64,000 nucleotides of DNA from an uncultured Candidatus Saccharibacteria bacterium. GTDB taxonomy: Bacteria > Patescibacteriota > Saccharimonadia > Saccharimonadales > Saccharimonadaceae. How positions within the stretch are numbered: position 1 is the stretch's first letter; each line of letters opens with the position of its first letter. The notes under the pieces are model-generated. The model ran no database searches, was not told where the DNA came from, and saw only the letters and a program-made list of their open reading frames with translations. A program made the position numbers and the translations under genes. Below are positions 50,686 through 60,069 of this stretch, one piece after another. The stretch spans positions 1 through 64,000 of the forward strand of contig CAMPBO010000001.1 in NCBI GenBank assembly GCA_946638615.1, given 5' to 3'.

Positions 50686-51362
50686 TGCCGAATCCTTTTT
50701 AATAGATTGGTAATTGCATTAGCGAGTTCATCGGGGTTAGAAATATATGGTGCATGCGTCCAGTTTGCATAGAATTTTAATTCCGCTTGAGGTAATTTTT
50801 CATACATTAATGTAGCTTGTCTGGGAGGAGTGGTAGTATCTTTCTTCCCCCACAGTATAAAGGTTTTAGTTTTAATCTTGCTCCAGTCAAGTGTTTTGTC
50901 AGACTCAAGCATGTTGGCTAAAGTTTTTTTCATATTTTCGGGGGCGCGTGAATAATCCGTTGAGCCAGTAATTTTATGAAAAATCTTATTAATTAGAGAG
51001 ATTTGTTTAAACGGCTTACCAATTTTTGCTACTTTTTCGACGATTTTTTTTCTTAGAGAAGGTTCATATATGCCAGCAGAATCAAGTAAAATTAGGTATT
51101 TCAATTTTTCAGGTTTTTGGGCGCATAAATTTAGCAAAATTCTGCCACCGTTAGAATGTCCTAGAGCGATCGCATTGTCAGGTATGTTTTGATCGGCCCA
51201 TTTTGCATAGTCATCGACTGTGAAGATTTTTTTTGATTCCTCTGTGAGACCAGGCACACGTAGTATTTTTACGCTGATCCCATTTTTTCTCAATATTTCT
51301 AAGGTTTTTCTCCAGGGTTCTATCGTGTAAGTCCAACCATGTATAATATATAAATCCGCCAT
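50682..51362 (-). CDS. Alpha/beta-hydrolase
   Basis: The protein has 226 residues. IIHGWTYTIEPWRKTLEIL, nucleophile elbow ALGHSNGG (Ser), LILLDSAG, FILWGKKDTTTPP (Asp) and YANWTHAPYISNPDELANAI (His) complete the catalytic triad. Inside the wall operon it may be an esterase or amidase acting on wall precursors. The start at 51362 is supported by AGAGGTAG; an upstream TTG would overlap the previous gene. It overlaps the next gene by four bases. Confidence 0.85.
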   Translation of the reverse strand: MADLYIIHGWTYTIEPWRKTLEILRKNGISVKILRVPGLTEESKKIFTVDDYAKWADQNIPDNAIALGHSNGGRILLNLCAQKPEKLKYLILLDSAGIYEPSLRKKIVEKVAKIGKPFKQISLINKIFHKITGSTDYSRAPENMKKTLANMLESDKTLDWSKIKTKTFILWGKKDTTTPPRQATLMYEKLPQAELKFYANWTHAPYISNPDELANAITNLLKRIRQ

Positions 51363-51396
51363 TAATCTACCTCTTTTTCGTATTTTAACATAAGTA

Positions 51397-52668
51397 TCAC
51401 GAATCAAGCCCCCAATTTTTCCGACGATTTACTGCGGCTTTTTCGCGACGACAAAGATTTTTAGCATCAGCAGGATTGGCTAACAGTTTCTCAATAATCC
51501 ATTCAAGATACTGACTACCTTTAAATATTAGAGTCTCTTCACCTCGGATGTGTTTTTCAATATATTCCAAGGCTTTTTTGGGATCAAGAGTTGCTACTGC
51601 CGATATGCCTAACCTTTTTAATTCAGGCGCGGTATATTTTTTGGTTCTTTTTCCAACTAAGATAACTTTCTGCGGATTTACTTCCGCAATTAATTTGGCT
51701 AATTCGGTATGCTCAGTTTGTTCTAAAGAACCTTGATCTACTATATCGCCAATTATGAGCCATTTTCTTTCAGCATGCATTCGTTTTGCCATATCTAAAA
51801 CCGATGTCATCGAAATCATGTGTGCATTATAACTACTATCTATGATACTGGTATTTTTAATTCCTTTGAAATAGGAACTCCTACCAGGTGCCACTTTTAT
51901 ACCTGAAAAATCAGGATTAAATTTTAGCTTCAAATAGCTCATTAAATCGCGAATCACAAACAAATTAAAGGCAATATCTCGTGGCTCTGGATGATTAAAA
52001 TGAAAAGTCGTATCACCATAGGTAAAATCGGTCGAATCTGGATAGACAACATACTTTTTGAGTTCAGATTTTTTGATTGGAATAACTTTAGCTTTGATTT
52101 TTGCAGTTGCCTCTACCATTAATTTTGATTCAGCATCAATATATACGCGTTTTGTTGTGTTTTGTGGTAGATTTGCGAATTCCGCCGTAATCGCTTCACT
52201 CAGATTTTTATAATTGCCGTTTTCGACTTCTTTTTCAAACTGAGCCGCATGCGACAGACCAATCGATACCCAAATTGTCACTTCAGGTTTAAGCCATTTA
52301 GCCAAGAATTCTGTTTCATGAGGTCTTTCTCCATCGATTTCTACTATATAAAATTCTTCTTTGTGTCGATAAAATAGTCCCCTAAATGGTGCAGCTATAA
52401 TTAACCACGCCCATTTTAATTTTGAACCATGAATACCTTTAAGTCCAAGCATATCGAAAGGTATGCCAAAAGCCGAATTAGCATCATGCGAATAATGCGC
52501 TCTCTTTCCTATCTCGTGCTCTAGCATCGCCATCATAGTGGTTTTGCCAGCAGAACCAGTAATTGCAATAACACGAGGGCTCCACTTTTTAAAAGCGCGA
52601 TTTGCAAAATAACGAAAATAATTTGCCACCTTAAAATAAAAACGCTTTTTTAGTCTAGCGAAACTCAT
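51397..52668 (-). CDS. Mur-ligase-family protein, MurF-like
   Basis: The protein has 423 residues. The central ATP-binding domain has VIAITGSAGKTTMMAMLEH, YIVEIDGERPHETEFLAKWLKPEVTIWVSIGLSHAAQF, and the C-terminal domain SSYNAHMISMTSVLDMAKRM, WLIIGDIVDQGS, FKGSQYLEWIIEKLL. This is MurF-like (D-Ala-D-Ala adding), but the N-terminal UDP-MurNAc-binding domain is replaced by about 30 basic and hydrophobic residues. It may therefore use a different acceptor, perhaps a membrane-bound one. The first gene of the wall operon; leaderless start at 52668. Confidence 0.8.
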   Translation of the reverse strand: MSFARLKKRFYFKVANYFRYFANRAFKKWSPRVIAITGSAGKTTMMAMLEHEIGKRAHYSHDANSAFGIPFDMLGLKGIHGSKLKWAWLIIAAPFRGLFYRHKEEFYIVEIDGERPHETEFLAKWLKPEVTIWVSIGLSHAAQFEKEVENGNYKNLSEAITAEFANLPQNTTKRVYIDAESKLMVEATAKIKAKVIPIKKSELKKYVVYPDSTDFTYGDTTFHFNHPEPRDIAFNLFVIRDLMSYLKLKFNPDFSGIKVAPGRSSYFKGIKNTSIIDSSYNAHMISMTSVLDMAKRMHAERKWLIIGDIVDQGSLEQTEHTELAKLIAEVNPQKVILVGKRTKKYTAPELKRLGISAVATLDPKKALEYIEKHIRGEETLIFKGSQYLEWIIEKLLANPADAKNLCRREKAAVNRRKNWGLDS

Positions 52669-52674
52669 AAGAAT

Positions 52675-52680
52675 ATTATA
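52675..52680 (-). promoter_or_regulatory. -10 element of the wall-peptide operon, leaderless
   Basis: Minus-strand TGATATAAT, ATTCTT, ATG at 52668. It directly follows the terminators of the rpsJ unit. Confidence 0.7.
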
Positions 52681-52688
52681 TCAGAAAA

Positions 52689-52743
52689 CCCCAGAATTGG
52701 GGGATTTTGTTACCTCAAAAAAGCCGAGTCTCTAGACTCGGCT
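52689..52743 (-). terminator. Tandem terminators after rpsJ
   Basis: First AGCCGAGTC/GACTCGGCT (52722-52743) with TTTTTTGAGG on the minus strand, then CCCC/GGGG (52689-52702) followed by TTTTC. They separate rpsJ from the wall operon. Confidence 0.8.
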
Positions 52744-52778
52744 TTTAGCGCTCAGATTAAAGAGTCTTTTTATTTAAG

Positions 52779-53105
52779 TTACATCTTAATTTCAGCGTCG
52801 ACGCCAGCTGGGAGTGAAAGATTTTGCAAACTTTCAATCGTTTTTGGTGTAGCGTTTGAAATATCAATGAGGCGCTTGTGTACTTTCATCTCGAAAGCTT
52901 CGCCACCAGTCTTATAAACGTGTGGGGATTTTACGACGGTGAAAGTTGAACGTTTAGTTGGCAAAGGGATTGGCCCCGATACGCTTGCTCCAGTGCGAAT
53001 TGCGGTGTCTACAATTTGTTTCGCGCTTTGATCAATCACGCGATGATCATAAGCTTTTAATCGGATGCGGATTTTAAGTCCTTCATCTTTTTTGGCTTCT
53101 GCCAT
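52779..53105 (-). CDS. rpsJ: 30S ribosomal protein S10
   Basis: The protein has 108 residues, with [62 protein letters not shown] and AGVDAEIK, all diagnostic of S10. The start has AAAGGAAAAC upstream. It follows tuf (as in the str/S10 arrangement) but a strong hairpin lies between them, and the rest of the S10 operon is not downstream; the gene is alone. Confidence 0.97.
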   Translation of the reverse strand: MAEAKKDEGLKIRIRLKAYDHRVIDQSAKQIVDTAIRTGASVSGPIPLPTKRSTFTVVKSPHVYKTGGEAFEMKVHKRLIDISNATPKTIESLQNLSLPAGVDAEIKM

Positions 53106-53242
53106 GTTTTCCTTTCTTGCTCGATAACCTCGAAAGAATGGAGTTGTTCGAGCTTGATATTAATTAATATATAACTTAATTATAACACATTATTGGTAAT
53201 TTGAAAATACTAATTTTTGAAACGCATAAAAATATTCATATA

Positions 53243-53311
53243 AAAATACAGCATCCCAGGTTCTTAAAGAAACTATAATTTTCTAAGAAAACCAGATGAA
53301 TGCTGTATTTT
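53243..53311 (-). terminator. Long terminator hairpin after tuf
   Basis: AAAATACAGCAT (53243-53254) pairs with ATGCTGTATTTT (53300-53311), with a second inner stem GGTTCTTA/TAAGAAAACC. On the minus strand TATTTTTAT closes it. Confidence 0.8.
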
Positions 53312-53350
53312 ATATTCTAGTGTAATTTATCGTTAAAAACGAAATCTAAA

Positions 53351-54535
53351 TTACTTAATAACCTTGGTGATAACACCAGAGCCAACGGTCTTGCCACCTT
53401 CACGGATGGCGAAACGATCCTGGTCGTTCATAGCCACAGGAGCTAAGAGTTTAACCTTGAAGGTTACCTGATCGCCAGGCATGACGATTTCTTTATCAGC
53501 TGGAAGTTCAACTTCACCAGTAACATCCGTAGTACGGAAGTAGAACTGTGGTTTGTAGCCCTTTGAAAATGGAGTGTGGCGACCGCCTTCCTCTTTCTTA
53601 AGGATATAAACCTGAGCTTCAAATTCGGTATGTGGAGTGATAGAACCTGGTTTGGCAATAACCTGACCACGCTCAATCTGATCGCGCTCAATACCGCGAA
53701 GAAGAAGACCTGCGTTATCGCCAGCTTGACCCTGATCGAGAGTCTTATGGAAAGCTTCAATACCAGTAACAACCGACTTCTGGGTGTCACGAAGACCAAC
53801 GATTTCAACTTCGTCGTTAAGTTTTACGATACCCTGTTCAATACGACCAGTAGCAACGGTACCACGACCCTTAATTGAGAAAACGTCCTCAATTGGCATC
53901 AAGAATGGCTTGTCAAGATCGTGCTCAGGGATGTCAAAATATTCATCCATAGCGTGGACGAGTTCCATGATAGCATCTTCAGCTTCTTTGTCACCTTCGA
54001 GAGCCTTAGTAGCAGAACCCTTGATGATTGGAGCATTGTCGCCATCGAAACCGTACTTGTTGAGAAGATCACGAACATCCATCTCAACGAGCTCAACGAG
54101 CTCTGGATCAGCGAGGTCCATCTTGTTGAGGAAGACGATGATCTTTGGTACGTTCACCTGGTGAGCGAGAAGTACGTGCTCACGAGTCTGTGGGAGTGGA
54201 CCATCGTTCGCAGCAACTACGAGGATAGCACCATCAACCTGTGCAGCACCAGTAATCATGTTCTTAATGTAATCTGCGTGGCCTGGCATATCTACGTGTG
54301 CGTAGTGGCGCTTCTCAGATTCGTACTCCTGGTGAGAAGTAGCGATGGTAATACCACGAGCTTTTTCCTCTGGAGCATTATCGATTTGATCATAAGCAAC
54401 TGCCTTGTTGACATCCGAAGGAAGTCTTTTTGCAAGCACGTTAGTGATTGCAGCAGTCAAAGTAGTTTTACCATGGTCGACGTGACCCATGGTACCCACA
54501 TTAATGTGTGGCTTGGAACGGTCAAAATTTGCCAT
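53351..54535 (-). CDS. tuf: Elongation factor Tu
   Basis: Delivers aminoacyl-tRNA to the ribosome. The 394-residue protein has [11 protein letters not shown] (P loop), [12 protein letters not shown] (switch I), [13 protein letters not shown] and SATKALEGD-type G motifs, plus the beta-barrel domains II and III. The switch I sequence reads [14 protein letters not shown], slightly different from the usual TINTSHVEY. The start has AAGGAGA upstream. Codon use is strongly biased, as expected for a highly expressed gene. Confidence 0.98.
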   Translation of the reverse strand: MANFDRSKPHINVGTMGHVDHGKTTLTAAITNVLAKRLPSDVNKAVAYDQIDNAPEEKARGITIATSHQEYESEKRHYAHVDMPGHADYIKNMITGAAQVDGAILVVAANDGPLPQTREHVLLAHQVNVPKIIVFLNKMDLADPELVELVEMDVRDLLNKYGFDGDNAPIIKGSATKALEGDKEAEDAIMELVHAMDEYFDIPEHDLDKPFLMPIEDVFSIKGRGTVATGRIEQGIVKLNDEVEIVGLRDTQKSVVTGIEAFHKTLDQGQAGDNAGLLLRGIERDQIERGQVIAKPGSITPHTEFEAQVYILKKEEGGRHTPFSKGYKPQFYFRTTDVTGEVELPADKEIVMPGDQVTFKVKLLAPVAMNDQDRFAIREGGKTVGSGVITKVIK

Positions 54536-54661
54536 TCATTCTCCTTATTATTTATTAATGTTTGGAGCGCTAATAAAAACCAGCTCCAAAACTCTACCCT
54601 ACTATTTTAGACTATTTTTGTAGAATTGTAAAGGCTAAAATCTGTCAAAGGTATTTAATTA

Positions 54662-54690
54662 TTGACAAAAAATTCAAAAAATGATATACT
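54662..54690 (+). promoter_or_regulatory. Consensus-like promoter TTGACA-17-TATACT
   Basis: TTGACA at 54662-54667, 17-base spacer, TATACT at 54685-54690 with extended TGA. It gives a leader of about 40 bases before the ATG at 54737. Confidence 0.75.
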
Positions 54691-54736
54691 AAAAATGACA
54701 GTGCTACTTTTTATTATTATAAAGGGGGAAAATAAA

Positions 54737-55342
54737 ATGGCAGAGAACCTTACGATTCAGAGGACAACAGCGATAAATGACGTCGCTTCTGTGGCGTCGC
54801 CTTCTGGTGAAATCAATAAGCAATATCCTGGTGGGAAAATTTCACTCAATGGTCATTACGAGGTGAATTTTAAGGGGACAATAACACCTGTACACGGACG
54901 TCCTTATGGTGGAGAAGTTTGCCTTCTCATACCAAGAGAGACACTTTCTTGGCCATTCAAGGATTTTTTCTCTATGCCTTCTACGGATGAAAAAATAAGA
55001 GAAGTGATAGGGATATCCATGTATGAAAGAATTGTTAAGCTGGTTTTTGGTGGAGAAGCATTCTCGAAAAAATATGGATTCTTCCCATGTACGTTCTGCT
55101 ACAAAAAAGGAACTCTTATATTGGATTCACGGAACGTTAACGAACCCACAACGCTAGGCTTTTATTCTTCGACTAGCGTCAGCTCTTTTGCTGGAATGCA
55201 TCAACTTAATTCCTGCAAGATCAGGGCTGATGGGCGCAATGAATGCCATTGCGTATTAATACCGTATTCATTATTGGGGGCACTATTTAATTGCTCCAAT
55301 AGTAGAATACGGGAGCTTATTTACTCTAAAACCCCCCGATAA
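54737..55342 (+). CDS. Protein of unknown function
   Basis: The protein has 201 residues, without signal peptide or membrane segment, mixed alpha/beta in appearance, with five or more Cys (for example PCTFCYKKG, NECHCVLI). I recognise no family. The start at 54737 is supported by a strong AAAGGGGG SD; an upstream in-frame ATG lies near the promoter start and lacks an SD. It has one of the best promoters in the window and ends in a terminator whose loop is the stop codon. It lies between convergent tuf and fusA. Confidence 0.65.
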   Translation: MAENLTIQRTTAINDVASVASPSGEINKQYPGGKISLNGHYEVNFKGTITPVHGRPYGGEVCLLIPRETLSWPFKDFFSMPSTDEKIREVIGISMYERIVKLVFGGEAFSKKYGFFPCTFCYKKGTLILDSRNVNEPTTLGFYSSTSVSSFAGMHQLNSCKIRADGRNECHCVLIPYSLLGALFNCSNSRIRELIYSKTPR

Positions 55343-55353
55343 TCGGGGGGTTT
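55328..55353. terminator. Bidirectional terminator with the stop codon in its loop
   Basis: CCCCCCGA (55332-55339) and TCGGGGGG (55343-55350), extended by AAA/TTT. The three-base loop TAA is the stop codon of the plus-strand gene. On the plus strand TTTAGTTTTTT follows; on the minus strand it lies 11 bases past the fusA stop. Confidence 0.88.
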
Positions 55354-55363
55354 AGTTTTTTGG

Positions 55364-57463
55364 TTATTTATTATTTCGTTTTTCAATGATTTCCATCGCT
55401 ACATTAGGTGGAACTTCCTCATAGGCGTAAAGTTCCATTGAGGAAGCTGCACGTCCCTGAGTCATACCGCGAAGGTCGCCTGTGTAACCAAATAGATTAG
55501 CAAGTGGGCAGAAGGCCTTAATGAGTTTAGCGCCACCATTTAAATCTTCCATTTCGTCAATACGTCCACGACGAGAATTGATATCACCAATTACATCACC
55601 CATGAAATCTTCTGGAGTGGTGATTTCGAGTTTCATTACAGGCTCAAGTAATACTGGGTTTGCTTTCTTGATACCTTCACGGGTTGCGAGCGCACCAGCA
55701 AGTGTAAAGGCAAGTTCAGAAGAGTCTACGTCGTGATAGGAACCATCATAAAGTGTTGCCTTGATATCTACAACTGGATAGCCAGCAATTACGCCACCAG
55801 CAAGAGTATCTTCAATACCTTTTTGTACTGGCTTACGATATTCCTGAGGGACTACACCGCCTTTGATTTGATCGATAAATTCAAAGCCCTTCCCTGGTTC
55901 GTTTGGCTCAAACTTAATCCAGACGTCACCATACTGACCACGACCACCAGACTGCTTAATGTGCTTACCTTGAGCTTCAGCAGTACCACGGATGGTTTCA
56001 CGATAAGCTACCTGAGGAGCGCCAGTGTTGGCTTCTACGCCATGTTCGCGTTTCAAACGATCGATGATGATTTCAAGATGTAACTCACCCATACCAGAGA
56101 TGATGGTTTGGCCAGTTTCTTCATCAGTATGCACACGGAAAGTTGGATCTTCTTCTGCTAGTTTTGAGAGACCGATACCCATTTTTTCCTGATCAGCTTT
56201 AGTTTTTGGCTCTACAGCGATCGATACTGGGGGATCTGGAAAATCAATTGATTCCAAAAGAATTGGATGCGCTGGTGAGCAGATTGTAGTACCAGTGGTA
56301 CAGTTCTTTAGTCCTACTACAGCGGCGATATCTCCTGCTCTAATCTCTGAGATTTCATTACGATCATTTGCAAACATTCGTACAAGTCGCCCAATTCTTT
56401 CTTTGTCGCCAGTTGATGCATTAAGTACTGTGTCGCCCGATTTTAGAGTTCCTGCATAGACGCGAATAAAAATCAATTTCCCTACAAATGGATCAGTTGC
56501 GATTTTGAATGCTAAAGCCGTAAGGGGTTCTGAATTCTCGGCTTTACGAATAATTTGATCACCAGTTTTTGGATCGGTACCAACGGTTTGGCCTTGGTCA
56601 CGATCAAGTGGTGATGGAAGATAATCGGTCATTAAGTCCAAAACTTTCTCAACGATTACACCTCGGCCATCTCCGCCAGTTACAAGGAAGAAATCGCCAT
56701 CAAGCACACGTTTTCTAAGAGCTGCCTTGAGCTCGATTTCAGTAATTGCTTCTTCGCCTTGTGAGAAATACTTTTCCATCAAAGCTTCATCAGCCTGAAC
56801 AGCTTCTTCGATTAACATCGAACGAGCATTTTTGGCTTTTTCAAGCATATCGGCTGGAATTTCACCTACGGTTAATTCATGGTCGGTATAATCCTTGTAA
56901 GTGTAAGCTTTCATGTCGATTAGATCGACCACCCCGCAAATATCTTTTTCAAAACCAATAGGAAGATGGACTGCGACTGCATTTTTTGATAAGCGTTTAT
57001 GGATTGAATCTAGAGATTTATAAAAATCGCCACCAATTTGATTAATTTTATTTACAAAACAAATACGTGGAATACCATATTTGGTCGCTTGACGCCATAC
57101 AGTTTCTGATTGTGCTTCAACACCCATTTTACCGTCGAATACTACTACGGCGCCATCAAGCACACGTAGAGATCGCTCCACCTCAGCGGTGAAGTCAATG
57201 TGGCCTGGAGTGTCGATGATGTTTATTTGGTGGTTCTTCCAATAAACTGTTACTGCAGCAGACGTAATTGTGATACCGCGTTCCTTCTCCTGTTCCATCC
57301 AGTCAGTTTCAGCGCCACCTGTACCGCCTTTTACAAGGTCAATTTTATGTTTTAGACCAGTACGATAAAGAATCGCTTCTGAGGTCGTTGTTTTGCCAGC
57401 ATCAATATGGGCGATAATCCCGATATTTCGAAGCTTAGTTAAATCCTTAATTTCAGTAGCCAT
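55364..57463 (-). CDS. fusA: Elongation factor G
   Basis: Catalyses ribosome translocation. The 699-residue protein has [19 protein letters not shown] (P loop), [36 protein letters not shown] (the usual NKMD is NKIN), and [18 protein letters not shown] in domain III/IV. The length is normal. The start has AAAAGGAGCG upstream. Confidence 0.97.
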   Translation of the reverse strand: MATEIKDLTKLRNIGIIAHIDAGKTTTSEAILYRTGLKHKIDLVKGGTGGAETDWMEQEKERGITITSAAVTVYWKNHQINIIDTPGHIDFTAEVERSLRVLDGAVVVFDGKMGVEAQSETVWRQATKYGIPRICFVNKINQIGGDFYKSLDSIHKRLSKNAVAVHLPIGFEKDICGVVDLIDMKAYTYKDYTDHELTVGEIPADMLEKAKNARSMLIEEAVQADEALMEKYFSQGEEAITEIELKAALRKRVLDGDFFLVTGGDGRGVIVEKVLDLMTDYLPSPLDRDQGQTVGTDPKTGDQIIRKAENSEPLTALAFKIATDPFVGKLIFIRVYAGTLKSGDTVLNASTGDKERIGRLVRMFANDRNEISEIRAGDIAAVVGLKNCTTGTTICSPAHPILLESIDFPDPPVSIAVEPKTKADQEKMGIGLSKLAEEDPTFRVHTDEETGQTIISGMGELHLEIIIDRLKREHGVEANTGAPQVAYRETIRGTAEAQGKHIKQSGGRGQYGDVWIKFEPNEPGKGFEFIDQIKGGVVPQEYRKPVQKGIEDTLAGGVIAGYPVVDIKATLYDGSYHDVDSSELAFTLAGALATREGIKKANPVLLEPVMKLEITTPEDFMGDVIGDINSRRGRIDEMEDLNGGAKLIKAFCPLANLFGYTGDLRGMTQGRAASSMELYAYEEVPPNVAMEIIEKRNNK

Positions 57464-57590
57464 ACGCTCCTTTTATTTATTATTATTTTCTGCTCCAAAG
57501 AGTTCCACACTCAAAAACAAGACAGATTTTTAGTAATTATATCACATTTCTTATTTTTTTAAAAAATATCACAAATATGATACAATCAAA

Positions 57591-57622
57591 TAGCAAAGTT
57601 CTTGGCTTTGCTATTTATTTTT
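57591..57622 (+). promoter_or_regulatory. Attenuator-like leader hairpin
   Basis: TAGCAAAG and CTTTGCTA form an 8-bp stem with a 7-base loop followed by TTTATTTTTT, then directly the AGGAGGGT SD of the gene at 57639. A -10-like TACAAT with extended TGA lies upstream (about 57580-57585). Confidence 0.5.
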
Positions 57623-57638
57623 TAGGAGGGTGTACTTT

Positions 57639-58184
57639 ATGAGAACGACAGTAGAAAAAGTGTATGTTGAAACCATTGATGATGATGGCAGGATCGGTTT
57701 AGCATCGTATCCAATTCGGACAGAAGAAGGAAGATTGATGATAAATCGTCTGAAAAGATTACTAAAAATCGACATTCAACAAGTCAATGGACCATGGCGG
57801 GATCCTCATGGTAACGAAAGCGACAGCGCGCACATAGTTTTTTTAGATGAGCCTCATTATATAGGCTTAGTCTGGAAAAGACCATGTCAACTATTGGATG
57901 AGATTATCCAGGCTCGAATTGATTTGCAAAACGAATTGTTTCGCTTGGAAGGAGAAAGTGATCTAACTAGCGCTAATTCTGAGGCCGTAGCGTTGTGCAA
58001 TTTGCCGAATGTCGAAGTATCAAAAATGATTTTACAGGAGCTTGAGCTTTATAAAAAAATCAGAAGTAGAATTCGGACACTTGATAACACAAAAGACGAA
58101 CAACGAAAGCTCAAAATTTGCGAATCTGAAACTGAAAATGTTGCAGGACGAGTTGGAGTTATTCCCGCACCATACACTTGGTGA
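57639..58184 (+). CDS. Protein of unknown function
   Basis: The protein has 181 residues. The first half looks alpha/beta (VEKVYVETIDDDGRIGLASYPI, IVFLDEPHYIGLVWKR), the second half helical and charged. I recognise no family and see no catalytic motif. The ATG at 57639 follows AGGAGGGT by eight bases; a GTG three codons earlier is too close to the SD. It has its own promoter, a hairpin leader and a terminator and so is a single-gene unit between fusA and gatB. Confidence 0.6.
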   Translation: MRTTVEKVYVETIDDDGRIGLASYPIRTEEGRLMINRLKRLLKIDIQQVNGPWRDPHGNESDSAHIVFLDEPHYIGLVWKRPCQLLDEIIQARIDLQNELFRLEGESDLTSANSEAVALCNLPNVEVSKMILQELELYKKIRSRIRTLDNTKDEQRKLKICESETENVAGRVGVIPAPYTW

Positions 58185-58200
58185 TTAAATGTCGTTTAGC

Positions 58201-58220
58201 CCCCCTCTTTTAAGAGGGGG
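58201..58220. terminator. Convergent terminator
   Basis: CCCCCTCTT and AAGAGGGGG form a 9-bp stem with a two-base loop. TATTTTG follows on the plus strand; on the minus strand it lies past the gatB stop. Confidence 0.8.
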
Positions 58221-58234
58221 GTATTTTGTGTCAG

Positions 58235-59650
58235 TTATTTTACCAACTTATTTCTTAAGATTTGTTGTACCGTAGACGGATTGGCTTTACCATGAGATTC
58301 TTTCATGACTTGACCCACTAAAAAGCCAATAACTTTTTCTTCTCCAGCTCGAAAATCAGCCTGCGCTTTGGCTGTTGCTGGCTTAGCAAGCACTATGTCC
58401 ACAATCGCCTCAAGTGCACTAAGGTCATTTTCTTGGATAACCCCAAGTTCTTTTGCAATATTGCGGGCTCCGCGACCTTTCATTTGGGGATCGAATAGTT
58501 TTAAAAATACTTCTTTTGTGGCAGTAGATGATAATTCTTTTTCAGCGTTCATTTTGGCGAGCTCTTTCAGCTCTTCCCCACTAGGCAAGTCGTTTAAATA
58601 TTCTGCCGATTTTTCTTCTGCCAGTAGCACAGATGCAAACAAATTAGACAAAAATTTTGCATTATCTTGTCCCACTTCATTTAATTTTTCCATTAATTCT
58701 GGATAATCAAGCAAAACTTCAAGCGTATCTTTAATAATTGTCTTATCAAACATATCACGATAGTTAGACGGCATTAAGGGTAACTTAGCAGTCTCAGCTT
58801 CGATGAATTCAACAGATAAATTGATTGGAGGTAAATCAGGCTCTGGCATATAACGATAATCTTTGGCTTCTTCTTTGGAGCGTTGTCCAGTAGTCTTACC
58901 AGTCGCATCGTTCCAACCACGAGTCTCCTGGACCACCTTTTCTCCGGCCTCAAGAAGCTTGGTCTGTCTAGCGATTTCATATTCTACTGCTCGTTCTACA
59001 GATCGGAACGAATTTAGGTTTTTGATTTCCGCCCTGGTTCCGAGCTGATCGGATCCTTCTGGTGCTACTGAAACATTTATATCAAAACGCATGTTACCAT
59101 TATATAAATCACCATAAGTTACTTTAGCGTAGCGCATCAGACGCCAAAGCTCTTTACAATAGTCATGGGCATCTTTAGCTGAGTGAATATCTGGCATTGA
59201 AACAATTTCGATTAAAGGTGTGTCTACTCTATTTAAGTCAACCAATGAATAAGTATCAAAATGAGTAAGCTTGCCAGCGTCTCCTTCAAGATGGGCATGT
59301 TCAATTCGAATTCGTGTTCCTGAAGGCAATTCTACGTATCCTGCCCCAATAATAGGTTGATAAAACTGAGTAATCTGATAGCCTTTTGGTGAATCTGGAT
59401 AAAAATAATGTTTGCGGTCGAACCTTGATTTAGGATTGATTTCACAATTCATTGCTTTGCCTGCCCGAATTGCAAATTTGACAGCTTCACCATTTAGTCG
59501 TGGTAGCATACCAGGCAAGGCATAATCAACTGGTGACACACAAGAATTTGGCTCTTTTCCTCTTGCATCATTATCTACTTCAGAGAACAATTTAGTTTTT
59601 GTCGATAATTGTACGTGGCACTCAATGCCGATGGTCGGAATATATTTCAT
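58235..59650 (-). CDS. gatB: Asp/Glu-tRNA(Asn/Gln) amidotransferase subunit B
   Basis: GatB activates the glutamyl or aspartyl group of mischarged tRNA and transfers ammonia from GatA. The 471-residue protein starts GIECHVQLSTKTKLF, with DRKHYFYPDSPKGYQITQ, EHAHLEGDAGKLTH, DLNRVDTPLIEIVS, and the C-terminal YqeY-like tail with KVIGFLVGQVMKESHGKANP. The ATG overlaps the stop of the HEPN-like gene (TAATG). Confidence 0.97.
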   Translation of the reverse strand: MKYIPTIGIECHVQLSTKTKLFSEVDNDARGKEPNSCVSPVDYALPGMLPRLNGEAVKFAIRAGKAMNCEINPKSRFDRKHYFYPDSPKGYQITQFYQPIIGAGYVELPSGTRIRIEHAHLEGDAGKLTHFDTYSLVDLNRVDTPLIEIVSMPDIHSAKDAHDYCKELWRLMRYAKVTYGDLYNGNMRFDINVSVAPEGSDQLGTRAEIKNLNSFRSVERAVEYEIARQTKLLEAGEKVVQETRGWNDATGKTTGQRSKEEAKDYRYMPEPDLPPINLSVEFIEAETAKLPLMPSNYRDMFDKTIIKDTLEVLLDYPELMEKLNEVGQDNAKFLSNLFASVLLAEEKSAEYLNDLPSGEELKELAKMNAEKELSSTATKEVFLKLFDPQMKGRGARNIAKELGVIQENDLSALEAIVDIVLAKPATAKAQADFRAGEEKVIGFLVGQVMKESHGKANPSTVQQILRNKLVK

Positions 59651-60069
59651 TAGATTGCTCCTAAATCTTTTAAGGCTTGTTTGTATATCGTCAAAGCATT
59701 TAAAGCCTGTCGGTAACTTATTTCGATATCGGGTTCGTGAGCTATTGCATTACGAAGTTTATGAGCTCGCCAAACACTATTCAAATTTGAGAATTTTCCT
59801 CCAATTTTTTTTAAACGATCCCCCATTGTTTTTCCAGAAACCCCCATCTCTATCATGGCTTTATCGAGTAATTTATCTGCTTCAATAATAGTAGTCATAA
59901 AACTGGCGGGGTTGTCTTGTTTTAATTTATTTTCAATTTCCAAAAATTTAGCCTGGTAATTTGCCATGTTAAAATGATGCCCACGTTTGCCAGTTAATAA
60001 AATAGAGATAAACACCAAAATTGCCACGATTAAAATTGCTACGATAAAAGTCACTACGCCACCATCCAT
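59650..60069 (-). CDS. Membrane-anchored HEPN-like protein within the gat operon
   Basis: The protein has 139 residues: N-terminal membrane helix at about 5-27, then a four-helix region. The stretch RAHKLRNAIAHEPDIEIS contains R-x4-H, the signature of HEPN domains, several of which are RNases. Both its start and stop overlap neighbouring genes (gatA and gatB) by one base, so it is co-translated with the amidotransferase. The role is unknown; RNA cleavage, or a structural or membrane-tethering role, is conceivable. Confidence 0.65.
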   Translation of the reverse strand: MDGGVVTFIVAILIVAILVFISILLTGKRGHHFNMANYQAKFLEIENKLKQDNPASFMTTIIEADKLLDKAMIEMGVSGKTMGDRLKKIGGKFSNLNSVWRAHKLRNAIAHEPDIEISYRQALNALTIYKQALKDLGAI

